From Bacillus sp. OV166 (lineage in GTDB: Bacteria > Bacillota > Bacilli > Bacillales > Cytobacillaceae): a DNA stretch of 64,000 nt. Each line of letters starts with the position of its first letter. Positions within the stretch are counted from its first letter, which is position 1. Below are positions 25,836-34,297 of this stretch, piece after piece. The DNA lies in assembly GCF_900177675.1 (NCBI RefSeq), contig NZ_FXWM01000001.1:2737001-2801000 (forward strand), read 5' to 3'. The translations under genes and the position numbers were made by a program. The notes beneath the pieces are model-generated. The model saw nothing but the letters and a program-made list of their open reading frames with translations, was not told the DNA's origin and did no database searches.

Positions 25836-27317
25836 ATGGAGTGGACTAAAGAGAAAAGATACCGCCGAATTGAAGATGAAAGCCCTGAAGCAATGCAGGA
25901 ATTAATGAAAAAGGTAAATGCTTGCCCTTGGAGGCAATCGTTTCATATACAGCCTAATACAGGTTTACTAAATGATCCAAATGGCTTTGCTTTTTATAAT
26001 GGTTACTATCATTTATTTTATCAATGGTTTCCATTAGGACCTGTCCATGGGTTGAAATATTGGTACCATGTGAAATCAAAGGATCTAGTGCATTGGGAAG
26101 ACGAAGGAATAGGCATTGCACCGGGGGATTTTTTCGATAGCCATGGAGCATATTCAGGCAGTGCAATTGAACAGGATGGAAATTTATTTTTGCTGTATAC
26201 AGGGAATACACGCGATGTAAATTGGCAAAGGCATCCATATCAATGTTTGGCTGTTATGAATGAACAAGGAGATATTGAAAAAGAGAACCTGCCAGTAATC
26301 TCAACTGTACCAAGTGGTTATACAGACCATTTTCGTGATCCAAAGGTGTGGAAGTCTGAGGATGGCCAATATTATACAGTTATTGGTGCACAACGTGATA
26401 ATTTAACCGGTACTGCTGTCCTTTATCGTTCGTCCAATTTAAAACAATGGAACTTTGAAGGAGAATTAGCAACGGAGCTAGAGAATTTTGGTTATATGTG
26501 GGAATGCCCGGATTATTTTGAACTCGCCCATCAAGGCATTTTTGTATTTTCTCCTCAAGGGCTCGAACCCCATGGCGATGATTTCCATAACATTTATCAA
26601 TCAGGGTATATTCTGGGAAAGAAGCTAGACCTGCCGAATAGAAATTTCGGCCACGGTGATTTTCGTGAGCTTGACCGCGGCTTTGATTTTTATGCCCCGC
26701 AAACGACACTTGGACCGGATGGGAGAAGAATTCTCATTGGCTGGATGGGATTACCGGAAATAGAATATCCAACGGATCCTAACGGCTGGGCTCATTGTTT
26801 AACAATTCCTCGCGAACTAAAGGTGAAAAATGATAAATTAATCCAACAGCCAATAGAAGAAATGAAACTGCTTCGAAAAGTTGAACAAAAAATTACGGAC
26901 TTTATTGAGAATGATGTGAAAAGCTTCCCAGGTATGAATGGTACAACCTTTGAATTGTATTGTGAAATGTCTGATATTTTTGCAGAAGAATGTGGAATCG
27001 AGTTTCGGGCGAATGATACGAAAAAAACCGTAATTAAATATCATCTTGCCGAACAAAAGGTGATTTTGGATCGCAGTTATTCTGGTGAGGAGGTTGGGAT
27101 TTCTTACGGGACAAAAAGAGCATGTCACCTTAATAGCAATAAGATTTCGATTCATATGTTCGTAGATACCTCTTCTGTTGAGATATTTATTAATGATGGG
27201 GAAGAAGTCTTTACAGCACGGATTTTCCCAGAGTCAGATTGTGACCAAATTAGGTTCTTTGCTTCAAAAGGCAGTGTTATGTTCAATATAAAGAAATGGG
27301 ATTTAAAGAAGAAGTAG
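25836..27317 (+). CDS. scrB: Sucrose-6-phosphate hydrolase, GH32
   Basis: This 493-residue GH32 enzyme carries the nucleophile Asp47 in NDPNG, the transition-state Asp168 in FRDP and the acid/base Glu223 in WECPD. The C-terminal third is the usual GH32 beta-sandwich (SSVEIFINDGEEVFTARIFP). It splits sucrose-6-phosphate to glucose-6-phosphate and fructose. ATG 25836 follows AAGGAG, 67 bases after scrA, so the two form an operon ending at the terminator at 27356. Confidence 0.95.
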   Translation: MEWTKEKRYRRIEDESPEAMQELMKKVNACPWRQSFHIQPNTGLLNDPNGFAFYNGYYHLFYQWFPLGPVHGLKYWYHVKSKDLVHWEDEGIGIAPGDFFDSHGAYSGSAIEQDGNLFLLYTGNTRDVNWQRHPYQCLAVMNEQGDIEKENLPVISTVPSGYTDHFRDPKVWKSEDGQYYTVIGAQRDNLTGTAVLYRSSNLKQWNFEGELATELENFGYMWECPDYFELAHQGIFVFSPQGLEPHGDDFHNIYQSGYILGKKLDLPNRNFGHGDFRELDRGFDFYAPQTTLGPDGRRILIGWMGLPEIEYPTDPNGWAHCLTIPRELKVKNDKLIQQPIEEMKLLRKVEQKITDFIENDVKSFPGMNGTTFELYCEMSDIFAEECGIEFRANDTKKTVIKYHLAEQKVILDRSYSGEEVGISYGTKRACHLNSNKISIHMFVDTSSVEIFINDGEEVFTARIFPESDCDQIRFFASKGSVMFNIKKWDLKKK

Positions 27318-27355
27318 GTGTGAATTATTTCTTACATTGTTTATAGAAATAAACT

Positions 27356-27386
27356 AAAGCTGTTGAGTTAATCGACAGCTTTTTGT
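27356..27386 (+). terminator. Terminator of the sucrose operon
   Basis: AAAGCTGTTGA pairs with TCGACAGCTTT (11 bp with one G-T pair) followed by TTTTT. The rest of 27318-27634 is AT-rich and shows no gene; the promoter of the sigma-factor gene must lie there but I cannot place it. Confidence 0.75.
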
Positions 27387-27634
27387 TAACTATTTAATTA
27401 CATTATAATCATGTATAGAAGCTCCAATTATATTTGAAAACTTCGAACTATAAATCAGGCCTAATTATAAAAGGAGCGTTTTCTAAAGTTTTTCTTTTGA
27501 TTTCTAAAATGGTCAAGTTTATATTAAATAGCAACAACATAAAGTAACTCTAACAAAAGAAAATTTATTTCCCCCGTATCTTTTCATCCCTCTCGAAACG
27601 TTTAAAGTGTAGAGAGTGCAAAAGGAGTGAAAAC

Positions 27635-28357
27635 ATGTCACACAATCTTAGAGAAGCTAACTTAGCAAGGTCACAGAACGAAGATAGGTTCGAAAATGAC
27701 TTTTGGATCGAAAATTATCCAAAACTTCTGCGATATTGTCACTTTCTTGCCCACAATCGATGGGATGGAGACGAAATCGCACAGGAAACCTTTATTAAGG
27801 CCTTAAAATATGGCAATCACTCGCAAAAGCTTACCACTGCATTGCTAAATAAGATTGCCTATAATCATTGGATTGATATGCTTCGAAAAAGAAAAAATGA
27901 AACGGTTGAGGCAGATTCCGATTTTTCCACTCATTCTTTAACAAATCAACTTGATAACACAAGGGAATCGGTTGATATACTCCTAAAGAATTTCACCCCA
28001 AACCAAGCTATTATCTTTTTGTTAAAAGAGGGGTTTCAATATCAGCTGAAGGAAATCGCCTCGATGTTAGATTCTACAGAAATGTCTGTGAAGTCCAATC
28101 TTCATCGTGCGAAAAAGCGACTCGAAAAAGCAAACGAAGAGAAGCAAGTTCAGTCAGTTGACTTGTTTTGGGAAGAAGAAGAAAGGGAGCAGCTATCGGA
28201 CCTATTTTATGAAGCATTAAAAAATCAAGATCCAACCATCCTTATTCAAGCACTTCCTTTACGAACAAGTATTAATAAAGTTCCTAAGATCATGACAGGT
28301 AAATTACATTCCAAACCAAATTTCACTCCTTCAAGCACTCTCTGTATGGCTGCATAG
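27635..28357 (+). CDS. ECF-like sigma-70 family RNA polymerase sigma factor
   Basis: This 240-residue protein has a sigma region 2 (about residues 25-95: LLRYCHFLAHNRWDGDEIAQETFIKALKY, then NHWIDMLRKRKN) and region 4 (about 105-165: LKEGFQYQLKEIASMLDSTEMSVKSNLHRAKKRL). A C-terminal extension of about 75 residues follows, ending CMAA. No anti-sigma gene is visible. The next gene, 27 bases on, is a ClpP paralogue, so the factor may be controlled by proteolysis or drive a stress-type regulon. That is inference. Confidence 0.85.
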   Translation: MSHNLREANLARSQNEDRFENDFWIENYPKLLRYCHFLAHNRWDGDEIAQETFIKALKYGNHSQKLTTALLNKIAYNHWIDMLRKRKNETVEADSDFSTHSLTNQLDNTRESVDILLKNFTPNQAIIFLLKEGFQYQLKEIASMLDSTEMSVKSNLHRAKKRLEKANEEKQVQSVDLFWEEEEREQLSDLFYEALKNQDPTILIQALPLRTSINKVPKIMTGKLHSKPNFTPSSTLCMAA

Positions 28358-28384
28358 CCAAATTGCTATTAAGGAGGGGTCGGA

Positions 28385-28966
28385 ATGAGTACCATTCCAT
28401 ATGTAATTGAACAATCTAATCGTGGAGAACGTTCTTATGATATCTATTCACGACTGTTAAAGGATCGAATTATTATCATTGGTGATGAAATTAATGAACA
28501 CACGGCCAATAGTGTTGTTGCCCAATTATTATTTTTAGCAGCAGACGCACCAGATAAAGAAATTTCGCTCTATATCAACAGCCCAGGAGGTTTGACTACA
28601 GCGGGTTTTGCCATTTTTGACACGATGCAATACATTAAGCCGGACGTCAGGACGATCTGCACTGGGATGGCTGCATCATTTGGGGCGATGTTACTGCTTG
28701 CTGGAAAAAAGGGAAAACGGTACGCACTGCCAAATAGTGAAATTATGATTCATCAGCCGTTAGGTGGAGCCAAAGGGCAGGCAACGGAAATCGAGATTTC
28801 TGCACGAAGAATCTTAAAGCTAAGAGAGCATATCAATAAAATTATTTCAGAACGGACCGGCCAACCGCTTGAAAAGGTAGCAAAGGATACGGACCGAGAT
28901 TACTTCATGAGTGCCGAGGAAGCAAAAGAGTATGGGATTATCGACGAGATTCTCTACCCAAAATGA
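28385..28966 (+). CDS. clpP: ATP-dependent Clp protease proteolytic subunit (paralogue)
   Basis: The 193-residue serine peptidase has an intact catalytic triad: Ser98 in GMAASFG, His123 in MIHQP and Asp172 in DTDRDYF. Differences from the usual housekeeping ClpP, such as [14 protein letters not shown] in place of MGAFLLAAG, and its pairing with a sigma-factor gene suggest a second, specialised ClpP. ATG 28385 follows TAAGGAGGGG. No Clp ATPase gene is adjacent. Confidence 0.9.
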   Translation: MSTIPYVIEQSNRGERSYDIYSRLLKDRIIIIGDEINEHTANSVVAQLLFLAADAPDKEISLYINSPGGLTTAGFAIFDTMQYIKPDVRTICTGMAASFGAMLLLAGKKGKRYALPNSEIMIHQPLGGAKGQATEIEISARRILKLREHINKIISERTGQPLEKVAKDTDRDYFMSAEEAKEYGIIDEILYPK

Positions 28967-29128
28967 GTTTTTATGAAAGAGGGATAGTGTATTAAAAAAT
29001 GCGACCGATAGAAGCTGAACTAGTCTACACTTATTCTAGGGGTGCGCATTTGACATTTTAGAGAATCAAATTAGCAGGTTACTTGTGTCAGGTCAAGTTC
29101 AAAATCAAGTTGGGTACAATCGTTGAAG

Positions 29129-29152
29129 AAAGCTGCCATTGGCAGCTTTTTT
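29129..29152 (+). terminator. Terminator
   Basis: AGCTGCC and GGCAGCT pair across a 3-base loop, followed by TTTTTT. It lies 160 bases after clpP and probably ends that operon. Confidence 0.7.
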
Positions 29153-29243
29153 GATTGGATATGGAAATATTAAAAAATATACTAGAACTATTCCTGCTAA
29201 TAGTTTAATATATTTTCCAATATAGAAACTAGGGGGATTTTCT

Positions 29244-29699
29244 ATGGATATAAAAATAGATAATTTAACGGGAGCAGAAGTGGCTGAATTGGTGGGGGAG
29301 CATCTTCATGGTATGAGACTGAATTCCCCCCCAGAAAGTATCCATGCATTAAATCTTGATCAATTACGAAAACCAGAGATTACTTTCTGGAGTGCATGGG
29401 AAGGAAGTGAACTACTTGGATGCGGGGCTTTGAAAGAACTTGATGATCAACATGGAGAGATCAAATCCATGCGAACATCTTCCTCACATTTAAGAAAAGG
29501 TGTTGCCAAACAACTTCTTAACCACATAATCGGAGAAGCCAAACAGCGTGGCTATCACAGGCTGAGCTTGGAAACAGGATCAATGGATGCTTTTGAACCA
29601 GCAAGAAGACTATATGCAAGTTTCGGGTTCCAGTTTTGTATGCCTTTTGCGGATTACATGGACGACCCAAATAGTGTATTTATGACAATGGATTTATAA
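29244..29699 (+). CDS. GNAT-family N-acetyltransferase
   Basis: The 151-residue protein shows the acetyl-CoA-binding motif A as MRTSSSHLRKGVAKQLLNHI and the motif B region RLYASFGF. LGCGALKELDDQHGEIKSM before it is typical of the YsnE/PhnO-like branch. The substrate is unknown. ATG 29244 follows CTAGGGGG. The next gene starts 19 bases later. Confidence 0.85.
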   Translation: MDIKIDNLTGAEVAELVGEHLHGMRLNSPPESIHALNLDQLRKPEITFWSAWEGSELLGCGALKELDDQHGEIKSMRTSSSHLRKGVAKQLLNHIIGEAKQRGYHRLSLETGSMDAFEPARRLYASFGFQFCMPFADYMDDPNSVFMTMDL

Positions 29700-29718
29700 T
29701 TATGTTTGGGAGGGATAG

Positions 29719-30111
29719 ATGATGGAACACGAATTAAAAGAGGTCATCAAAAAGTGTGATATGGCAATTAAACAGGAAGATTTTGATACGCTGATGAATT
29801 ACTATACCGATGATGCCATTCTTGTTGTAAAGCCTGGAATGATTGCACGCGGAAAAGAGGAAATCAAAAAAGCATTTATTGCGATTGCAAATTATTTCAA
29901 TAATAGTGTTGTACCAACACAGGGTGAAATGATTATACTAGAAGCTGGAGACACGGCATTAGTCATTTCACAGACACTACTCGCTGCTGATAAAAAGGAT
30001 TCGGAATATTCTATGGATAGAAAAGCGACCTATGTATTTAAGAAAAATTCACAAGGGGATTGGCTTTGTGCCATCGATAACTCTTATGGGACAGAATTAA
30101 TCAATAATTAA
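29719..30111 (+). CDS. SnoaL/DUF4440-like protein of the NTF2 fold
   Basis: The 130-residue protein has the cone-shaped NTF2-like pattern: [24 protein letters not shown], then [16 protein letters not shown] and a C-terminal [12 protein letters not shown]. Family members include steroid isomerase-like enzymes and stress proteins; this one's activity is unknown. Starts at 29719 and 29722 are both ATG after GGGAGG. It is probably co-transcribed with the acetyltransferase. Confidence 0.8.
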   Translation: MMEHELKEVIKKCDMAIKQEDFDTLMNYYTDDAILVVKPGMIARGKEEIKKAFIAIANYFNNSVVPTQGEMIILEAGDTALVISQTLLAADKKDSEYSMDRKATYVFKKNSQGDWLCAIDNSYGTELINN

Positions 30112-30125
30112 CTAGACGAAGGTAT

Positions 30126-30174
30126 AAAAGGAGTTGGTTACCTACCATTTGTAGATAATCAGCTCCTTTTTTCA
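30126..30174 (+). terminator. Terminator
   Basis: AAAAGGAG (about 30127-30134) pairs with CTCCTTTT (about 30163-30170) around a long, partly paired loop, then a T run. Confidence 0.55.
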
Positions 30175-30229
30175 TAAGTGAAAATGTATTAAAATTATGA
30201 TAGGATTAAACTTTTTGGGGGAATGAAAT

Positions 30230-30556
30230 ATGAGTAGAATTGCACAAACGCCTGAACCACCCTACTACGCAGTGATTTTTGCTTCACAGAGAACTAAAGG
30301 TGACAGTGGTTATGGAAAAATGGCAGATAAAATGGTAGAGTTAGCTTCTCAGCAAAAAGGATTCTTAGGTGTGGAAAGTGCAAGGGATGAAGAGTTAGGA
30401 ATTACAGTTTCATATTGGGATTCATTAGAATCTATAAAAAACTGGAAGGAAAATTCTGCTCATAGAATAGCACAGGATAAAGGGAAAAAAGAATGGTACA
30501 AGAATTTTTCTCTCAGAGTATGCCGTGTAGAGAGACATAACTTTTTTGAAATGTGA
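30230..30556 (+). CDS. Antibiotic biosynthesis monooxygenase (ABM) domain protein
   Basis: The 108-residue protein resembles the YqjZ-type ABM family: YYAVIFASQRTK, MVELASQQKGFLGVESARDEELGITVSYWDSLESIKNW and a His in NSAHRIAQDKGK. These small dimeric ferredoxin-like proteins include cofactor-free oxygenases and heme-degrading enzymes. ATG 30230 follows TGGGGGAA. Confidence 0.85.
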   Translation: MSRIAQTPEPPYYAVIFASQRTKGDSGYGKMADKMVELASQQKGFLGVESARDEELGITVSYWDSLESIKNWKENSAHRIAQDKGKKEWYKNFSLRVCRVERHNFFEM

Positions 30557-30662
30557 CTTTAATAGTCTGCTGATTTTTGTATTAATTACCTTGATATAAT
30601 GGTGCTTTTAAGTGTAAAAAAATGAGGTGAATAATTCACCTCGACAATAATTCTGTATATTA

Positions 30663-30926
30663 TTACTTTTCTCTATGTGGATACATTTGATGCCATTGCT
30701 GCCAGGTACCATGAGGATGATGGTGATGCCATTGCTGCCAAGGTACCCAAGGATGTTGTTGTTGCCACTGATGATGAGTGCCATGAGGATAGTGATGATG
30801 CCACTGCTGCCAAGGCATATAAGGGTGTTGTTGGTGCCATTGTTGCCAACTACCGTGTGGATTGTGCTGATGCCACTGTTCCCAAGGCATAAATGAGGAT
30901 TGTGATTGACCATGACCATGAGTCAT
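30663..30926 (-). CDS. Trp/His/Gln/Pro-rich repeat protein, possibly spore-coat associated
   Basis: The 87-residue protein is built from irregular repeats around PWQQWHHHYPHGT, with tryptophan, histidine, glutamine and proline making up most of it. It opens MTHGHGQSQSS and has no membrane segment. ATG 30926 follows AAGGTGA. On the - strand CATAAGCTA (30963-30971) matches the CATANNNTA -10 of mother-cell sigma factors, though I see no clear -35. Composition and this signal suggest a coat or exosporium structural protein; metal binding through histidines is another option. Confidence 0.65.
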   Translation of the reverse strand: MTHGHGQSQSSFMPWEQWHQHNPHGSWQQWHQQHPYMPWQQWHHHYPHGTHHQWQQQHPWVPWQQWHHHHPHGTWQQWHQMYPHREK

Positions 30927-31092
30927 TAAAATTCACCTTCTTTGCAAAAAATTAATTCTTTATAGCTTATGCATTGTATATTTTGAAGGACATATTTCCA
31001 CTAAATTTAGGCTAAATTACCAATAATTTACACTGTTAGAGGATAAAAAATCAACTGTGAATATATTTCAAGGTTGTGAAAACAAAAATAAA

Positions 31093-31137
31093 AAGAACGC
31101 ACATATTAGAGATGAAAATCTAACATGTACGTTCTTA
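31093..31137 (-). terminator. Terminator of the 31145-31363 gene
   Basis: AAGAACG and CGTTCTT arms enclose a longer imperfect stem (ATGTTAGATTTTCATCTCTAAT on one strand), followed on the - strand by TTTTTATTTTTG. Confidence 0.65.
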
Positions 31138-31144
31138 TTCTTGT

Positions 31145-31363
31145 TTACCGCTTTTTCTTTTTTGAATTATCTACAACAAGTTTATTTTTATTAACGACCT
31201 CTATGGTAACCTGAACATGAATATTGAGATCATCAATATTCTTAACACTTGCAACTTTTGCCTTTCGACCTTTAATTTTTAACTCTTCACCTTCGGTTGG
31301 AACACGATTAAGCAGCTGAGTTAATAAAACGTTATTTTTTTCAATAAAATGAACAGCAAACAT
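31145..31363 (-). CDS. Hypothetical 72-residue protein
   Basis: ATG 31363 follows AGGTGAG. The product is strand-rich (LKIKGRKAKVASVKNIDDLNIHVQVTIEVV) and ends in a lysine tail (SKKKKR). It has a proper ribosome site and a terminator, so it is likely real. Function unknown. Confidence 0.65.
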   Translation of the reverse strand: MFAVHFIEKNNVLLTQLLNRVPTEGEELKIKGRKAKVASVKNIDDLNIHVQVTIEVVNKNKLVVDNSKKKKR

Positions 31364-31568
31364 TTTGGTCTCACCTATTTCTTATGGTATGTGATACATA
31401 AAAAATGCTCATATAAAATATATGAGTTAAATTTAGACCAAATTACTAATACAAAAAAAAATTGAAAAATGCTGTTTACCTCAATTTTAGCTGGGGGTAA
31501 TAATCGTAACTTTTCAAAAGAAAAAAACTGTGTAGAATTAATATTGGGTATGTTTATTGAAAAATGAA

Positions 31569-31852
31569 AGATACATAAATGCGTTCGGGGGCGATTACTC
31601 CAATTAGAGGATTGGAATCCAAACCAAGGACATGTAAGAAATGAAGATGTTTCAATTGTAAAAGTGGGAGCTGAAGAATCATATGAATGGGCACGAACCG
31701 TTGCCCTTGGTTTTTCGAGCGACCAGAACACAACGGAGGATTCAATCGAATCCGTAAGAGGTTTTTTAAATTTATCTCATTCAGCTGCTTTTTTACGACA
31801 AAACCGAATAACACATCCGCCAGGAATATGGAAAGAAACGGTTTTAAATTAG
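31569..31852 (+). pseudogene. Remnant resembling the N-terminal part of an acetyltransferase
   Basis: An open frame without a good start reads EDWNPNQGHV...VKVGAEESYEWARTVALGFSSDQ...VRGFLNLSHSAAFLRQ and then stops. The pattern of a helix WARTVALGF followed by FLRQ resembles the N-terminal part of GNAT proteins, but the acetyl-CoA motif is missing. I read it as a decayed, truncated gene. An overlapping 102-codon frame on the other strand is taken as its shadow. Confidence 0.35.
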
Positions 31853-31939
31853 CTTTTAACAAGGTAATTATGAAGAGTTCACTATTTTAGTAATCTTGTA
31901 TAGAGAGGCAAAAGATTACTTCCAAGGCTTACAGCTAGT

Positions 31940-32161
31940 TTATTTGACTAATATCCTTTCATTAATTATTCTTACAAAACGAACTAAATAGGAATTTATA
32001 ATATAATTCCCTTGATCATTTTTCACGATAAAGTATTTGTTACGCTCCATCATTTCAACTACTTCTTGTTCAACATCTTCTTTATTAACATCTAATTCTT
32101 TTATCATTTTTTCGGTTATTATCTCATGATCAAACGTATAGCAAACTGTAAATTCCTTCAA
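31940..32161 (-). CDS. Hypothetical 73-residue protein
   Basis: The protein starts with TTG 32161 after AAAGGA. It is soluble and acidic in the middle (VNKEDVEQEVVEMMERNKYFIV) and ends RFVRIINERILVK. No family is recognised. Confidence 0.55.
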   Translation of the reverse strand: MKEFTVCYTFDHEIITEKMIKELDVNKEDVEQEVVEMMERNKYFIVKNDQGNYIINSYLVRFVRIINERILVK

Positions 32162-32299
32162 TCTAATTTTCCTTTCTGTAATTAATTGTAGTTAATGAAT
32201 AGAAAATTTCTTCTTTTTTTCAAAAGTACTTCTGTAAAAAAGAAATCTACCCCTCGAATGAAGTGGGCAGAAGCCACACAAGGGGGTATCTTGTAATAT

Positions 32300-32617
32300 C
32301 TATTTCTTCTCCACTTTAACTAAACCTTTACCTAAATTATTCTTATCAAAATAGCATATGACCACATCATGAACGCGTATCTTATCACCTGAAAGGATGT
32401 TCTTTGAAGAAAAGATGATATCTGTTCCGTCATCACTTTTTCCGTAGTATTGCTTCCCTTTGATTTTACTAATCTTGTATTCTACCGTGGTGTACTCAGA
32501 GGAACCATTGTTTTTAGTTATTGTATTGTTAACAGGAGCAGAAGTATGATCTTTTACTAATACTAATGCTATTAAAATTGATGAGAGCACCAAAAGGATG
32601 ATCACTCTTTTAATCAT
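32300..32617 (-). CDS. Hypothetical exported or membrane-anchored protein
   Basis: The 105-residue protein has an N-terminal signal or anchor (MIKRVIILLVLSSILIALVLV) and a small extracellular strand-rich domain (YKISKIKGKQYYGKSDDGTDIIF). ATG 32617 follows AAGGAGGTAG. Domain shape suggests a small beta-barrel; function unknown. Confidence 0.65.
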   Translation of the reverse strand: MIKRVIILLVLSSILIALVLVKDHTSAPVNNTITKNNGSSEYTTVEYKISKIKGKQYYGKSDDGTDIIFSSKNILSGDKIRVHDVVICYFDKNNLGKGLVKVEKK

Positions 32618-32773
32618 TGTACTCTACCTCCTTCTATGTATTTTAAGAGAAATGTTAGGAATGTAAATCCTTCTATTTTCCTTAGTCTTTATACCTATTT
32701 CTTGATTCAACCAATTTTAGTTTTGTGAGAAAATGTGATTTTGTTGATAAAATTTCACAAGTTATTCACATTC

Positions 32774-32799
32774 ATACCTTGTTAATATCTTAAAGGTAT
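32774..32799. promoter_or_regulatory. Inverted repeat upstream of ycnK
   Basis: ATACCTT (32774-32780) and AAGGTAT (32793-32799) form perfect 7-bp arms around 12 bases, 54 bases before the ycnK start. It is a candidate operator for YcnK autoregulation. Confidence 0.45.
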
Positions 32800-32852
32800 T
32801 CTAATCTTATTATATAAAAGTAATTTCTACAAATCTTGGAGGAGGTGCACAA

Positions 32853-33428
32853 TTGTTACCTATTGAACGTCGACAGCAACTATTAACTTGGTTAAATAAT
32901 GAAGGAACCCTATCGATTACAGAAATTAGCAATCGTTTACAAGTTTCTGAAATGACCGTTTATCGAGATATAAAGCCATTAATAGAGGACAAAAAGGTCA
33001 TTAAAACTTCAGGTGGAATCTGCTTAACACAAGAAACTACCATTTCTTCATGCGCATGTAAATATTGCTTGAAAGAATCAAATAATCGCCACCCAGTTCA
33101 AATTATAACCCACGAGTTAAGGGTAGAGCACCTTTGCTGTCCTCATTGTGGCTTATTACGATATAAGGACATAGAAAAAGATGTTTCTCAAATCATTTGT
33201 CGCGATTTCCTTCAGGATACGACCATTAGTGCAAAAATGGCGTATTTCTTACTTGACGCAGATTTTAATTTGAATTGCTGCCAGCCACAAGTATTAGCTT
33301 TTGATTCATTAAAACATGCCGATCAATTTCAAAAAGGCTTTGGTGGCATAGTTCTTCGATTCGAAGAAGTCATCATAGAAATACAAAAAAGAATGAATGG
33401 TCAAAGTGGATGTGGCTGTAATAAATGA
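32853..33428 (+). CDS. ycnK: Copper-responsive DeoR-type repressor YcnK
   Basis: The 191-residue protein follows B. subtilis YcnK closely: a DeoR winged helix (LSITEISNRLQVSEMTVYRDIKPLI), then a cysteine-rich NosL-like sensor domain with CACKYC, HLCCPHCGLLRY, NLNCCQPQ and CGC near the end. It starts with TTG 32853, after GGAGGAGGTG. YcnK is a copper-dependent repressor of the ycnKJI genes. Here ycnI follows directly and the copper importer gene ycnJ is absent. Confidence 0.92.
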   Translation: MLPIERRQQLLTWLNNEGTLSITEISNRLQVSEMTVYRDIKPLIEDKKVIKTSGGICLTQETTISSCACKYCLKESNNRHPVQIITHELRVEHLCCPHCGLLRYKDIEKDVSQIICRDFLQDTTISAKMAYFLLDADFNLNCCQPQVLAFDSLKHADQFQKGFGGIVLRFEEVIIEIQKRMNGQSGCGCNK

Positions 33429-33508
33429 GAATGATTTGTAGAATGAAAGTAAGTAGGTAGATTTTACTATTGTTTGCAGTAAAAAATAAAAATAGAGGAG
33501 CAAAAAGG

Positions 33509-34162
33509 ATGAAACGTACATTGAAAAAGATTTCTAAAGTGTTTTTACCAACAGTATTAGGTTTATTATTATTCTCAAGTGTAGCAAGTGCTCATGTGAC
33601 AGTAGTACCGAAAACGTCGACAACAGGTGCATGGGAAACATATACAGTTAAAGTTCCCGTTGAAAAGGATATAGCCACGACAAAATTCACGTTAAAAGCA
33701 CCAGCTGGAGTTGAAATTAAGTCTTATCAGCCAGTCCCTGGATGGAAATATTCCGATGAAAAAGATGCGAAAGGTATAGTAAAATCATTTACTTTCGAAG
33801 CAACAGGTGACGGAATTTTACCAGGTCAATTCCAGCAATTTACGTTTGTTGGAAAAAACCCTGAAACGGCAACTAAAGCAGCTTGGGATGCTTTTCAATA
33901 TTATAAAGATGGCAGCATAGTAGAATGGACAGGGGACGAAGGAGCAGATAGCCCTCATTCCATTACTGACATTGTTGCAGGCGCATCAACGGATGACCAC
34001 AACGACAATGCTAAAATAGAAGAAACGAAAAAAGAAGAAACAAAAACAGTTGAAGCTAAAAAAACAGACTCTGATAACACTAATTCACTTCCGACCATCT
34101 TATCGGTTGTTGCAGCCTTGTTATCATTAGTGGCTCTCGTATTTGCCATTCGTAAAAAGTAA
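33509..34162 (+). CDS. ycnI: Copper-binding extracytoplasmic protein YcnI (DUF1775)
   Basis: The 217-residue protein has a signal peptide ending SVASA before His29, so the mature protein begins HVTVVPK; that N-terminal histidine is the copper ligand in YcnI. The domain continues with PVPGWKY and QFTFVGKNP. A charged Lys/Glu/Thr-rich linker (about 165-190) and a C-terminal membrane anchor (LPTILSVVAALLSLVALVFAIRKK) follow. ATG 33509 is after GGAGCAAAAAGG; the frame from 33470 has no ribosome site. YcnI acts as a copper chaperone at the cell surface. Confidence 0.93.
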   Translation: MKRTLKKISKVFLPTVLGLLLFSSVASAHVTVVPKTSTTGAWETYTVKVPVEKDIATTKFTLKAPAGVEIKSYQPVPGWKYSDEKDAKGIVKSFTFEATGDGILPGQFQQFTFVGKNPETATKAAWDAFQYYKDGSIVEWTGDEGADSPHSITDIVAGASTDDHNDNAKIEETKKEETKTVEAKKTDSDNTNSLPTILSVVAALLSLVALVFAIRKK

Positions 34163-34171
34163 TACTTATTA

Positions 34172-34219
34172 AAAAAATGACGATAAGCTTGGAATGATCC
34201 AAGCTCATCGTCATTTTTT
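34172..34219 (+). terminator. Terminator of ycnI
   Basis: A long stem pairs ATGACGAT-AGCTTGG with CCAAGCT-ATCGTCAT around AATGAT, followed by TTTTTT. Confidence 0.85.
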
Positions 34220-34297
34220 AAGGAAATTATAATCGGGGGCTATTATTTTACGAATAAAAAAGTCTGCGCGGGGTTAACTTAGATGCGGTAAACAGAA

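Noticed and set aside
28997..29061. AAATGCG...CGCATTT flanks around a 20-codon frame, possible IS end
   Set aside because: Arms are short, there is no transposase or target duplication visible, and no second copy in the window.
30675..30896. Two frames opposite the Trp/His repeat gene
   Set aside because: They are long only because the repeat lacks stops; the - strand frame has the ribosome site and terminal ATG.
31554..31862. 102-codon - strand frame
   Set aside because: The opposite strand shows the more protein-like acetyltransferase remnant; this one has no ribosome site.
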